Position numbers and translations under genes: made by a program | NCBI RefSeq assembly: GCF_014201615.1 | Contig: NZ_JACHEU010000001.1 | Coordinates: 267,631-331,630, forward strand | Direction of reading: 5' to 3' | DNA: 64,000 bases | Origin: Aquamicrobium lusatiense | Lineage (GTDB): Bacteria; Pseudomonadota; Alphaproteobacteria; Rhizobiales; Rhizobiaceae | Shown here: positions 22,470-31,075 of the stretch, one piece after another | Layout of the letters: every line of letters begins with the position of its first letter | How positions within the stretch are numbered: position 1 is the first letter of the stretch | The notes under the pieces: generated by a model | What the model was told of the DNA's origin: nothing | Database searches by the model: none | The model's input: the letters and a program-made list of their open reading frames with translations, nothing else

Positions 22470-23072
22470 TCAGGACAGCGTGTCGAGCTTGCGCTGCATC
22501 GCGGCAATCTGCTCCTTCAGATCCTGAAGGTCGCCATCGCGCTCGCCCGCTTCCTTCTGCGGTTCGCCGTCGCCCTGCTTCGCCGCAGCGCCGGCGGGAA
22601 ATGGCGTGAACATGCGCATCGCGTTCTGGAACATCTCCATGTTGCGCCGCGTCTGCTCTTCCAGCGCCTTCATCGGCAGCGGCATCTTCATCATGTCCAT
22701 GGGCGATTTCGGCAGCGCGTCCTTCATCTGCTCGCGAAACCGCTCCTGCTCCTTGGAGAAGGCCATCATCGACTGTTCGAGAAATGACGGCACGATCATC
22801 TGCATCTGATCGCCATAGAAGGCGATGAGCTGGCGCAGAAACGGGATCGGCAGCATGTTCTGCCCGTCCTTGTTTTCCAGCTCGAAAATGATCTGGGTGA
22901 GCACGGAATGGGTGATGTCGTCGCCGCTCTTGGCGTCCTGAACCGTAAAATCCTCGCCACGCTTCACCATGGCGGCGAGGTCTTCCAGCGTCACATAGGT
23001 GCTGGTTCCCGTATTGTAGAGCCGACGGTTGGCGTATTTCTTGATGATCACACTATCGTCTTTCGCAGCCAC
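22470..23072 (-). CDS. phaR: Polyhydroxyalkanoate synthesis repressor PhaR
   Basis: A 200-residue regulator starting at GTG, supported by GGGGAGG about 8 bases upstream. The N-terminal DNA-binding domain has the signature [19 protein letters not shown] and a PHB-accumulation domain follows. The C-terminus is a Met/Gln-rich helical region ending in a probable coiled coil ([15 protein letters not shown]). PhaR senses PHB and represses phasin and PHB genes. It is divergent from phaAB; the interval contains palindromes listed separately. Confidence 0.92.
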   Translation of the reverse strand: MAAKDDSVIIKKYANRRLYNTGTSTYVTLEDLAAMVKRGEDFTVQDAKSGDDITHSVLTQIIFELENKDGQNMLPIPFLRQLIAFYGDQMQMIVPSFLEQSMMAFSKEQERFREQMKDALPKSPMDMMKMPLPMKALEEQTRRNMEMFQNAMRMFTPFPAGAAAKQGDGEPQKEAGERDGDLQDLKEQIAAMQRKLDTLS

Positions 23073-23103
23073 CAGCGTCCTCCCCGAACAGCTTTGTCGA
23101 ATT

Positions 23104-23121
23104 GGTAAGCATGAGCTTACC
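23104..23121. promoter_or_regulatory. Inverted repeat upstream of phaR
   Basis: GGTAAGC-N4-GCTTACC, a perfect 7-bp inverted repeat beginning 32 bases upstream of the phaR start codon. It is followed at 23124-23139 by a TTGCA...TGCAA repeat. Both are plausible operators for autoregulation by PhaR, which binds TGC-rich palindromes in related bacteria. The assignment is inference. Confidence 0.45.
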
Positions 23122-23218
23122 TTTTGCATTGCTTTGCAACAGGATAGGCCCAAAACGGCACCGACTCCAATAGATTTTGTGCAGTGCGGAACGGCAGGCA
23201 TGTTCCTGTCACCTGCAA

Positions 23219-23234
23219 AATGCTGCGCAGCATT
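23219..23234. promoter_or_regulatory. 16-bp perfect palindrome between phaR and phaA
   Basis: AATGCTGCGCAGCATT reads identically on both strands and lies 122 bases upstream of the phaA start. Its CTGC/GCAG halves resemble PhaR operators in Paracoccus and Rhodobacter, though those have a short spacer. A candidate shared operator for the divergent pha genes. Confidence 0.45.
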
Positions 23235-23355
23235 GCTGAGCCGACTTACCGCAGGTCACTTCGCCGCGACTTTTTCGGATTTGACTCGCCTTTCGGAAAG
23301 GGCAACAAAAGTCATGACACCGCCGAGTGCAGTTCTGCAAAGTCCGGAGAAAACA

Positions 23356-24543
23356 ATGTCGTCTTCCAATTCCATCGTCATCGTCAGCGCCGCCCGCACA
23401 CCGGTCGGCTCCTTCAGCGGCTCCTTCGCAAACATGCCGGCGCATGAGCTTGGCGCCATCGTCATCAGGGAATTGCTGGCGCGCGCAGGCGTCGACGCGG
23501 CGGAGGTGGACGAAGTCATCCTCGGTCAGGTGCTCACCGCAGCGCAGGGCCAGAACCCCGCCCGTCAGGCATCCATGCTGGCCGGCATTCCGAAGGAAAC
23601 TTCGGCCTGGGGCATGAACCAGGTTTGCGGCTCGGGCCTGCGCTCGGTTGCGCTCGGCATGCAGCAGATCGCCACGGGCGACGCCCGCGTCGTGATCGCA
23701 GGCGGACAGGAATCCATGTCACTCTCGCCCCACGCCCAGCATCTGCGCAACGGCGTGAAGATGGGCGACTACAAGATGATCGACACCATGATCAAGGACG
23801 GCCTGTGGGATGCCTTCAACGGCTACCACATGGGCATCACAGCCGAGAACGTGGCGCGCGAGTTCCAGATTTCCCGCGACGAGCAGGACCAGTTCGCGCT
23901 CGCATCCCAGAACAAGGCCGAAGCGGCCCAGAAGGCCGGCAAGTTCAAGGACGAGATCGTTTCGGTAACGGTGAAGGGCCGCAAGGGCGACACCATCGTC
24001 GAAGATGACGAATATATCCGCCACGGCGCCACCATCGAGGCCATGCAGAAGCTGAAGCCCGCCTTCGACAAGGAAGGCACCGTGACCGCCGCCAACGCTT
24101 CCGGAATCAATGACGGCGCCGCCGGCGTGCTGCTGATGAGCGAAGAAGAGGCTCAGCGCCGCGGCCTCACACCGATCGCCCGCATCGCTTCCTGGGCAAC
24201 GGCCGGCGTCGACCCGGCGGTGATGGGCACCGGACCGATCCCGGCTTCCCGGAAAGCGCTGGAAAAGGCCGGCTGGTCTGTCGGCGATCTCGACCTCGTC
24301 GAGGCCAACGAAGCCTTCGCCGCGCAGGCCTGCGCCGTGAACAAGTCGCTTGGCTGGAATCCGGAAATCGTCAACGTCAATGGTGGCGCCATCGCCATCG
24401 GTCACCCGATCGGCGCTTCGGGTGCCCGCATCCTCAACACGCTCGTCTACGAGATGAAGCGCCGCAATGCGAAGAAGGGTCTGGCCACGCTGTGCATCGG
24501 CGGCGGCATGGGCGTTGCCATGTGTCTCGAGGGGCTGAACTAG
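23356..24543 (+). CDS. phaA: Acetyl-CoA acetyltransferase (beta-ketothiolase) PhaA
   Basis: A 395-residue thiolase that condenses two acetyl-CoA into acetoacetyl-CoA. The acylated Cys lies in [10 protein letters not shown], the catalytic His in [16 protein letters not shown], and the second Cys in LCIGGGMG. The start [16 protein letters not shown] fits the family; longer in-frame extensions upstream run through the phaR/phaA regulatory interval and are rejected. phaB follows 115 bases later. Confidence 0.95.
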   Translation: MSSSNSIVIVSAARTPVGSFSGSFANMPAHELGAIVIRELLARAGVDAAEVDEVILGQVLTAAQGQNPARQASMLAGIPKETSAWGMNQVCGSGLRSVALGMQQIATGDARVVIAGGQESMSLSPHAQHLRNGVKMGDYKMIDTMIKDGLWDAFNGYHMGITAENVAREFQISRDEQDQFALASQNKAEAAQKAGKFKDEIVSVTVKGRKGDTIVEDDEYIRHGATIEAMQKLKPAFDKEGTVTAANASGINDGAAGVLLMSEEEAQRRGLTPIARIASWATAGVDPAVMGTGPIPASRKALEKAGWSVGDLDLVEANEAFAAQACAVNKSLGWNPEIVNVNGGAIAIGHPIGASGARILNTLVYEMKRRNAKKGLATLCIGGGMGVAMCLEGLN

Positions 24544-24658
24544 GCAACAAAGGGAGGACAGGGCAGAACGACCGCAAGGGCAAGCTGTTAAGGCACCATA
24601 AGGCCTCAATCTCCTGCTCGGCTGCGGCGGACTGCCCTGATAATGGAGAATCACCAGC

Positions 24659-25381
24659 ATGAGCAGAACAGCTATCGTCACCGGTGGGACACGGGGCATC
24701 GGTGCCGCCATCGCCAGGGCGTTGAAGGATGCGGGCTACAAGGTTGCGGCCAACTATGCCGGCAATGATGATGCCGCCCGCATCTTCAACGAGGAAACCG
24801 GCATCCCGGTCTACAAATGGTCCGTGGCCGATTACGATGCCTGCGCTGCAGGAATCGCTCAGGTGGAAGCGGATCTCGGCCCCGTCTCGGTTCTGGTCAA
24901 CAATGCCGGCATCACCCGCGATGCCATGTTCCACAAGATGACGCGCGAGCAGTGGAACGAAGTGATCGGCACCAATCTCAGCGGCGTGTTCAACATGACG
25001 CATCCGCTGTGGACGGGAATGCGCGACCGCAAGTTCGGCCGCATCATCACCATCTCCTCGATCAACGGGCAGAAGGGCCAGATGGGGCAGGCCAACTATT
25101 CGGCGGCCAAGGCGGGCGATATCGGCTTCACCAAGGCGCTCGCGCAGGAAGGCGCCCGCGCTGGCATCACGGTCAACGCCATCTGCCCCGGCTATATCGC
25201 CACCGACATGGTGATGGCCGTGCCGGAGAAGGTGCGCGAATCCATCATTGCCCAGATCCCGGTCGGACGGCTGGGCGAAGCCGAGGAGATCGCGCGCTGT
25301 GTGCTCTTCCTTGCTTCCGACGACGCCGGCTTCATCACCGGCTCGACGCTGACGGCCAATGGCGGGCAGTACCTCGCCTGA
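24659..25381 (+). CDS. phaB: Acetoacetyl-CoA reductase PhaB
   Basis: A 240-residue short-chain dehydrogenase using NADPH. It has the cofactor loop VTGGTRGIGAAIA, NNAGITRD, and the catalytic Ser, Tyr and Lys (ISSINGQKGQMGQANYSAAK). It produces (R)-3-hydroxybutyryl-CoA for PHB synthase, which is not in this window. The gene ends at a strong terminator. Confidence 0.95.
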   Translation: MSRTAIVTGGTRGIGAAIARALKDAGYKVAANYAGNDDAARIFNEETGIPVYKWSVADYDACAAGIAQVEADLGPVSVLVNNAGITRDAMFHKMTREQWNEVIGTNLSGVFNMTHPLWTGMRDRKFGRIITISSINGQKGQMGQANYSAAKAGDIGFTKALAQEGARAGITVNAICPGYIATDMVMAVPEKVRESIIAQIPVGRLGEAEEIARCVLFLASDDAGFITGSTLTANGGQYLA

Positions 25382-25413
25382 GGCTGCCTGTCCCGATACG
25401 GCACGAAACGGTT

Positions 25414-25443
25414 AACGGCGCGGCCTTCATGGCCGCGCCGTTT
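25414..25443 (+). terminator. Intrinsic terminator after phaB
   Basis: A perfect 12-bp stem (AACGGCGCGGCC / GGCCGCGCCGTT) around a TTCAT loop, ending in TTT, starting 32 bases after the phaB stop. Confidence 0.88.
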
Positions 25444-25476
25444 CCACATCCGGCTGCACCCCTGCTGTGGAAGGCC

Positions 25477-25485
25477 TGTGGATAA
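25477..25485 (-). promoter_or_regulatory. Perfect DnaA-box match
   Basis: TGTGGATAA on the plus strand is the complement of the strict DnaA box TTATCCACA. It lies 17 bases before the first 82-bp repeat unit. I found only this one perfect box in the interval, so an origin is not implied. Confidence 0.5.
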
Positions 25486-25501
25486 GCTGTGCGGGACACA
25501 A

Positions 25502-25583
25502 CATGTAGCGGTGAACGAAACGGGAAAATTCACAGGTCGGCGATTCGTCGCCGTTTCGTTCCGCCTTTGATCGAATCGTTAAG
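25502..25583 (+). repeat. 82-bp structured unit, copy 1
   Basis: The first of two gap-free related units in the phaB-helicase interval. It contains an 11-bp inverted repeat, GAACGAAACGG (25513-25523) and CCGTTTCGTTC (25551-25561), and inside it a hairpin CGGCGA-TTCG-TCGCCG whose loop is TTCG, a very stable RNA tetraloop. Two GANTC sites (25542, 25573) are present. The structure could be a small RNA, an mRNA leader, or a DNA-binding site. Confidence 0.7.
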
Positions 25584-25773
25584 AAAACAGCCATGTGCGC
25601 GATTGGAATTTCTTAAGGGAAGTTAATAATTTCCTTATTTTTCAATGAATTGCCTTCTGACGCCAGTTACCGCGATGCAAGCGGCCGGCAAACCTTAACG
25701 ATAGTGAAGAGCAGGCAATGTCTTGTTCCGAAGGCGATTCAGCATGTAGCTCCGGACCGCACCTGAAGGCCTA

Positions 25774-25855
25774 TATGTAGCCGTGAACGAACCATGAATC
25801 GGCAAGAGTCAGCGATTCGTCGCCGATTCGTTCCAGACTCGTTCCACCCGTTAAC
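25774..25855 (+). repeat. 82-bp structured unit, copy 2
   Basis: Aligns to copy 1 without gaps over 82 bases; by hand count 58 positions agree, with the core GCGATTCGTCGCCG and flanking TTCGTTCC identical. The TTCG-loop hairpin is kept with a shorter stem, and GAATCGGC (25796-25803) pairs with GCCGATTC (25822-25829). It contains the five-site GANTC cluster. The helicase start lies about 160 bases downstream. Confidence 0.7.
25796..25840. promoter_or_regulatory. Cluster of five GANTC (CcrM) sites in 45 bases
   Basis: GANTC sites begin at 25796, 25806, 25814, 25825 and 25836, spaced 10, 8, 11 and 11 bases, close to one helical turn. GANTC is the target of the cell-cycle methylase CcrM in alphaproteobacteria; a random sequence would have about one per 256 bases. 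The cluster lies in the second 82-bp unit, upstream of the helicase gene. Promoter control by methylation state is inferred. Confidence 0.6.
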
Positions 25856-26015
25856 GCGGGCCGCCAGCCGCCTCGGATGCAGCGACTGAGGGACGCGCTG
25901 AAACTTCCGCCTTTCACCCCGGTGCATAAATGCCTATGTGTCAGACGGGTCGGAGGCGATCCAGCGCTTTCGGGCGTCCCTTGCTGCAGTGTGGCCGGAG
26001 AGACTTTCCCCGCCG

Positions 26016-29000
26016 ATGAACATCCAACCCAAGCCCCAACAGCCGCTTATCCTGTCCGGCCGCGACGTGACCGCCGTGCTCGGTCCCACCAACACCGGCA
26101 AGACGCATCTGGCCATCGAGCGCATGGTGGCGCACGAAAGCGGCGTCATCGGCCTGCCGCTGCGCCTGCTCGCCCGCGAGGTCTATGCGCGGCTCTGCGA
26201 GAAGGTGGGCGCGGCGAAAGTGGCGCTGATCACCGGCGAGGAGAAAATCCAGCCCGCAGGCGCCCGCTACTCGGTCTGCACCGTGGAAGCCATGCCCCGC
26301 GAGACCGATGCGGCTTTCGTCGCCATCGACGAAGTCCAGCTTGCCGGGGATCTGGAACGCGGCCACATCTTCACCGACCGCATCCTCAATCTGCGCGGGC
26401 GGCAGGAAACGCTGCTTCTGGGTGCTGCGACGATGCAGGGCATTCTCCAGAAGCTGTTGCGCGGCATTTCGCTGGTGACGCGCCCGCGCCTGTCGCATCT
26501 GGCCTATGCCGGTTCCAAAAAGCTCACCCGCCTGCCACGGCGCACGGCCATCGTCGCCTTCTCGGCCGACGAAGTCTACGCCATCGCCGAGCTGATCCGC
26601 CGCCAGCAGGGCGGCGCGGCCGTGGTGCTTGGCGCGCTGTCGCCGCGCACCCGTAACGCGCAGGTGGCGCTCTACCAGAATGGCGACGTGGATTATCTGG
26701 TCGCCACCGACGCCATCGGCATGGGGCTCAACCTCGACGTCGACCATGTCGCCTTCGCCCAGAACCGCAAGTTCGACGGCTACCAGTTCCGCCAGCTCAC
26801 CGCCGCCGAGCTTGGCCAGATCGCCGGCCGCGCCGGCCGCCACATGCGCGACGGCACATTCGGCGTCACCGGCCGTGTCGATCCGTTCGACGACGATCTG
26901 GTCAAAAAGATCGAGAGCCACGATTTCGAGCCGGTGAAGGTGCTGCAATGGCGCACCGCCGCCTTCGACTTCGCCAGCCTCGATGCGCTGCGCCGGTCGA
27001 TCGAAACCAATGCACCGGTCGAGGGGCTGACGCGGGCGCTGCCGGCCGTCGATGCGCAGGCGCTGGAATATCTGTCGCGCGACGGCGACATCCGCGCCCT
27101 TGCCTCACGCCCGGAGCGGGTGGCGCAACTGTGGGACGCCTGCGCCCTGCCCGACTACCGCCGCATCTCGCCGGCCCAGCACGCCGACCTGATCGCGTCC
27201 ATCTACATGGACATCGCCCGGCGGGGTCATGTCGATGAGAATTACATGGCCGAACAGGTGCGCCGCGCCGACACCACCGAGGGCGACATCGACACCCTGT
27301 CGGCGCGCATTGCCCAGATCCGCACCTGGACTTTCGTGTCGAACCGGCCCGGCTGGCTTGCCGATCCGGCACATTGGCAGGAAAAGACGCGCGAAATCGA
27401 GGATAGATTGTCGGATGCGCTGCATGACAGGTTGACGAAACGCTTCGTAGACCGCAGGACTTCCGTGCTTATGCGCCGCCTCAGAGAAAATACCATGTCC
27501 GAAGCAGAAATCAGCCCTTCCGGAACAGTCCTCGTCGAAGGGCACCATGTCGGAGAATTGCAGGGGTTCCGTTTTACCGCGGACCAGAGCGCCGGTGGCG
27601 AAGCCGCCAAGGCGGTTCGCGCCGCGGCACAAAAGGCGCTGGCCGTCGAATTTGAAACCCGCGCCGACCGCTTTGCCGCCTCCGGCAACAACGACATTGC
27701 ACTCGGCTCCGATGGCGTGCTGCGTTGGATCGGCGCGCCGATCGCCACGCTTGTCGCCGGCGAGGACGTGTTGCGTCCGCGTCTGGTTCTGCTGGCCGAC
27801 GAGCAGCTGACCGGTCCGGCACGCGACAAGGTTGCCGCCCGCGCCGAGCGCTTCGTCACCTTCCAGATCGAAAGCCTGCTGAAGCCGCTGGTCGACCTGA
27901 AGGCCAACGACCAGCTCACCGGCATCGCGCGCGGTATTGCTTTCCAGCTCGTGGAGAATCTTGGGGTTCTCAACCGCCGCGACATCGCCGAGGACATGCG
28001 CTCGCTGGAGCAGGATGGCCGCGCGGCCCTGCGCCGCCTCGGCGTGCGCTTCGGAGCATACCATGTCTTCGTTCCGGCCCTGCTGAAGCCGGCGCCTGCC
28101 GGGCTCGTCACGCTGCTGTGGGCGCTTCAGAATGACGGCAAGGACAAGCCGGGCTTCGGCGATGTCGTCAATGCGCTCTCCACCGGCCGCACGTCGGTAG
28201 TGGTGGACCAGACGTTCGACCGCAACTTCTATCGCCTCGCCGGCTATCGCAGCCTTGGCCGCCGCGCCGTGCGCGTGGACATTCTGGAACGACTGGCCGA
28301 TCTCATCCGCCCCGCCATCAACTGGAAGCCGGGCCTCGGGCCCCGCCCGGATGGCGCTTTCGATGGCGGCACCTTCACGGTCACGCCGCCGATGATGTCG
28401 ATCCTCGGCGCGACCGCCGAGGACATGGAGGAAATTCTCAAGGGCCTCGGCTACCGTGCCGACCCGAAGCCGGCCGAAGAGGTGAAGGCGAAGGTCGAGG
28501 CCTTCGACACCGCCGCCCGCGAAGCCGCAGAAGCAAAGGCGGCAGCGGACGCAGCACAGGCAGAAGCCACCGCTGAGACGCAGGCACCTGCGGATACGGA
28601 AGCAGCCGCGCAGGATCAGATTGCGGCAGTCGAAGTGGATGCTTCGGCAGCCGATCAGCCGGCATCCGACGAACAGGCCCCCACCGAGGCCGGGCAGGAC
28701 CAGCCGGCGCAGGCCGAAGCGCCCGATGCTTCCGCCGGGACTTCGCAAGAAGCCATGGCCCCCGTTGCCGAAGAAACCGCTACGACGACGGAAGAAGCCA
28801 CTCCGGCGCCATCCGAGCCTGCACCGGAAGCAGCTCCGGAGCCGGCCGAAGAGCCGAAGCCGGTGCTCATCTGGCGTCAGGGCCGCTTCGATCGCCAGAA
28901 CCAGCGGCCGGGCGGCAGGCAGGGCCAGCGCGGCCAGCAGGGGCGCGGCCAGCACGGGGGCGGTGAACGTCGCGAAGGCGGCGAGGGCAACAAAGGCGAC

Positions 29001-29186
29001 AACCGCCGCTTCGACCGCAACCGCAAGGGCGGCAAGCCGGGAGGGGATCGCCCCGAACGGCCGGACAGCAAATCCGGCGGCAAGCCGAAGTTCGAGCCGC
29101 GCAAGCGCGAGGAGCGCCCGGTGCGCATCGATCCGGATTCGCCCTTTGCCAAGCTCGCCGCCCTGCGCGAGCAGCTCAAGAAGTAG
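26016..29186 (+). CDS. Suv3/MgpS-type RNA helicase with long low-complexity, Arg/Gly-rich C-terminus
   Basis: A protein of about 1056 residues. Walker A is GPTNTGKT (about 23-30), the DEAD-like motif is AIDEVQLAGD, and motif VI region AGRAGRHMRDG is intact, all typical of the Suv3/MgpS family that unwinds RNA (or DNA-RNA) and in mitochondria works with a degradosome nuclease. The helicase core covers roughly residues 15-450. A second conserved region, rich in Ala/Arg, reaches about residue 810. Then come an Ala/Glu/Gln tract (about 820-945) and a basic Arg/Gly/Gln tail (about 948-1045) suited to RNA binding. I start at MNIQPKPQQP; GTG at 25938 would add 26 residues. Confidence 0.85.
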   Translation: MNIQPKPQQPLILSGRDVTAVLGPTNTGKTHLAIERMVAHESGVIGLPLRLLAREVYARLCEKVGAAKVALITGEEKIQPAGARYSVCTVEAMPRETDAAFVAIDEVQLAGDLERGHIFTDRILNLRGRQETLLLGAATMQGILQKLLRGISLVTRPRLSHLAYAGSKKLTRLPRRTAIVAFSADEVYAIAELIRRQQGGAAVVLGALSPRTRNAQVALYQNGDVDYLVATDAIGMGLNLDVDHVAFAQNRKFDGYQFRQLTAAELGQIAGRAGRHMRDGTFGVTGRVDPFDDDLVKKIESHDFEPVKVLQWRTAAFDFASLDALRRSIETNAPVEGLTRALPAVDAQALEYLSRDGDIRALASRPERVAQLWDACALPDYRRISPAQHADLIASIYMDIARRGHVDENYMAEQVRRADTTEGDIDTLSARIAQIRTWTFVSNRPGWLADPAHWQEKTREIEDRLSDALHDRLTKRFVDRRTSVLMRRLRENTMSEAEISPSGTVLVEGHHVGELQGFRFTADQSAGGEAAKAVRAAAQKALAVEFETRADRFAASGNNDIALGSDGVLRWIGAPIATLVAGEDVLRPRLVLLADEQLTGPARDKVAARAERFVTFQIESLLKPLVDLKANDQLTGIARGIAFQLVENLGVLNRRDIAEDMRSLEQDGRAALRRLGVRFGAYHVFVPALLKPAPAGLVTLLWALQNDGKDKPGFGDVVNALSTGRTSVVVDQTFDRNFYRLAGYRSLGRRAVRVDILERLADLIRPAINWKPGLGPRPDGAFDGGTFTVTPPMMSILGATAEDMEEILKGLGYRADPKPAEEVKAKVEAFDTAAREAAEAKAAADAAQAEATAETQAPADTEAAAQDQIAAVEVDASAADQPASDEQAPTEAGQDQPAQAEAPDASAGTSQEAMAPVAEETATTTEEATPAPSEPAPEAAPEPAEEPKPVLIWRQGRFDRQNQRPGGRQGQRGQQGRGQHGGGERREGGEGNKGDNRRFDRNRKGGKPGGDRPERPDSKSGGKPKFEPRKREERPVRIDPDSPFAKLAALREQLKK

Positions 29187-29207
29187 CTCCGGGCCCGGCG
29201 TCGGACG

Positions 29208-29588
29208 ATGGCAGCAGCAGGCCGCCAGCGCCTCGACAAATGGCTGTTCTTTACGCGTGTCGTGAAATCGCGTTCGCTTGCCGCCAAACTGGCGGTCAGC
29301 GGGCGCGTCCGTATCAATCGCGACAAAGCATCGCAGGCCTCCGATCTGGTGAAGCCGGGCGACGTTCTCACCATCACGCTGGAGCGTCGCATACTGGTCT
29401 GGAAAGTGCTCGACACCGGCACGCGCCGCGGCCCGGCACCCGAAGCCCGAACCCTTTACGAGGACTTGTCTCCGGCCCCGTCACAGGCGGAAATTCCGGA
29501 TGCGCAGGCTCCCCTGCGGGAGGCGGGAAGCGGTCGTCCCACCAAGAAGGAACGCCGTATCACGAACCGGCTGCTGGGGCGGGAATAA
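29208..29588 (+). CDS. S4-domain RNA-binding protein (HslR-like)
   Basis: 126 residues. An N-terminal S4 domain (QRLDKWLFFTRVVKSRSLAA ... SGRVRINRDKASQAS) is followed by a charged tail ending KKERRITNRLLGRE. HslR/Hsp15-type proteins bind stalled 50S subunits carrying nascent chains. It follows the helicase by 21 bases, suggesting co-transcription and an RNA or ribosome-related role. GTCGGACG precedes the ATG. The tail resembles that of rhizobial S4 proteins in the same helicase-fdxA neighbourhood. Confidence 0.85.
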   Translation: MAAAGRQRLDKWLFFTRVVKSRSLAAKLAVSGRVRINRDKASQASDLVKPGDVLTITLERRILVWKVLDTGTRRGPAPEARTLYEDLSPAPSQAEIPDAQAPLREAGSGRPTKKERRITNRLLGRE

Positions 29589-29739
29589 CATGCTGGAGCG
29601 AGAACCACCGGCGCAAAACCATTCCGCCAGGGGCGCTATGGCGCATGCGCTTCGGCTTGAAAGCGCGGCGCAAAGGCGTTACCTCACCCCTCGATGACGC
29701 GACCCGAAATTGGCATGTACGGGACGCCCGGAGCCTCGT

Positions 29740-30078
<339 letters not shown>

Positions 30079-30421
30079 CACTTTATTTTGTCATCGTGCC
30101 TTTGAGAATGGCAGCTATGCTTGCCCTTCATGGCGCTTGCCGTTAGCGTGTGCAGCAAAATCTTGATTCTTGCGACTTTTTGTGTTACACATCGGCCAAC
30201 ATGCCCGTGACACAACGTCGATTTATGGCGCACACGCCCTAATCACTGAAAGGTGAATCTCCCAGTCCGGACCAGAGCGATCTGGGCCATGTGGTCGTTT
30301 AGCGTCCCGGCCCTCAGCTTTTCTTCCGGACAATTCACTGTTGCGCGGTATCTGCCGGCTGGTCCGGCCCCACTGTGTACGGTCGGCGTGGCGCCGGCCA
30401 CAACAAGGAGTCTATGGCGTA
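30079..30421 (+). other. 343-base interval upstream of carD
   Basis: No gene seen. It likely holds the carD promoter and a long leader. TTGATT (30163-30168), 17 bases, TACACA (30186-30191) is a weak sigma-70-like candidate in the AT-rich part. The rest is GC-rich with several short inverted repeats. AAGGAG (30405-30410) lies about 11 bases before the carD ATG. Confidence 0.4.
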
Positions 30422-31003
30422 ATGGCAACCAGCACCCCGCAGAAGAAGTCTGCTCCCACGCGTCACGGTTTCAAAAGCGGCGAGTTCATCGTCTATCCAG
30501 CCCATGGCGTCGGCCAGATCGTAACCATCGAGGAGCAGGAAGTCGCAGGGCACAAGCTGGAATTGTTCGTCATCGATTTCCAGAAGGACAAGATGCGGCT
30601 GAAGGTTCCGGTGGCCAAGGCCACCTCCATCGGCATGCGCAAGCTTTCGGAAACCGATTATGTCGATCGCGCCCTGAAGGTCGTTCAGGGCCGCGCCCGC
30701 GTCAAGCGCACCATGTGGTCGCGCCGCGCGCAGGAATACGATGCCAAGATCAATTCCGGCGACCTGATCTCGATCTCGGAAGTCGTGCGCGACCTCTACC
30801 GCGCCGAGAACCAGCCCGAGCAGTCCTACTCCGAGCGTCAGCTCTATGAGGCAGCCCTCGACCGCATGGCCCGCGAGATCGCGGCCGTCAACCGCATGTC
30901 GGAGACCGAAGCGGTGCGCCTGATCGAGGTGAACCTCAACAAGGGTCCCAAGCGCGGCACCAAGGCCGACAATGAGGAAGGCGAGCAGGAAGAAGCCGCC
31001 TGA
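30422..31003 (+). CDS. carD: CarD-family transcriptional regulator (CdnL)
   Basis: 193 residues. The N-terminal RNA-polymerase-interacting Tudor-like domain (FKSGEFIVYPAHGVGQIVTI ... LELFVIDF) is followed by a helical DNA-contact domain (RAENQPEQSYSERQLYEAALDRM) with the conserved Trp in RTMWSRRAQEYDAK. CarD/CdnL stabilises open complexes at rRNA and housekeeping promoters. The Glu-rich C-terminus is variable. The start MATSTPQKKSAPTRHGFKSG is chosen over a longer upstream extension. A strong bidirectional terminator follows. Confidence 0.92.
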   Translation: MATSTPQKKSAPTRHGFKSGEFIVYPAHGVGQIVTIEEQEVAGHKLELFVIDFQKDKMRLKVPVAKATSIGMRKLSETDYVDRALKVVQGRARVKRTMWSRRAQEYDAKINSGDLISISEVVRDLYRAENQPEQSYSERQLYEAALDRMAREIAAVNRMSETEAVRLIEVNLNKGPKRGTKADNEEGEQEEAA

Positions 31004-31032
31004 TCCTATCTGGCACTGGCGACCGAAACATG

Positions 31033-31065
31033 AAAACCGCGGGTCGCAAGATCCGCGGTTTTTTC
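31033..31065. terminator. Bidirectional terminator between carD and the amidotransferase gene
   Basis: A perfect 10-bp stem AAAACCGCGG / CCGCGGTTTT with a ten-base loop, followed by TTC. The A-run on the left side serves the convergent minus-strand gene. Confidence 0.9.
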
Positions 31066-31075
31066 TTGAATCGCC

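Larger units (their letters stand above)
25444..26015. other. Gene-free region between phaB terminator and helicase
   Basis: About 570 bases with no credible gene. Contents: a DnaA-box match, two 82-bp units, the GANTC cluster, three ATGTAGC copies (25503, 25744, 25775) and an AT-rich stretch at 25602-25655, with two TTAA half-sites six bases apart at 25613-25626. Upstream start codons for the helicase (for example GTG at 25938) lack a ribosome-binding site. Confidence 0.7.

Noticed and set aside
25613..25626. CtrA site TTAA-N6-TTAA before the helicase
   Set aside because: Spacing is six, not seven bases, so it does not meet the CtrA consensus.
25444..26015. Chromosomal origin of replication
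   Set aside because: A single perfect DnaA box and a neighbourhood unlike known rhizobial origins are not enough; kept only as a question in the findings.
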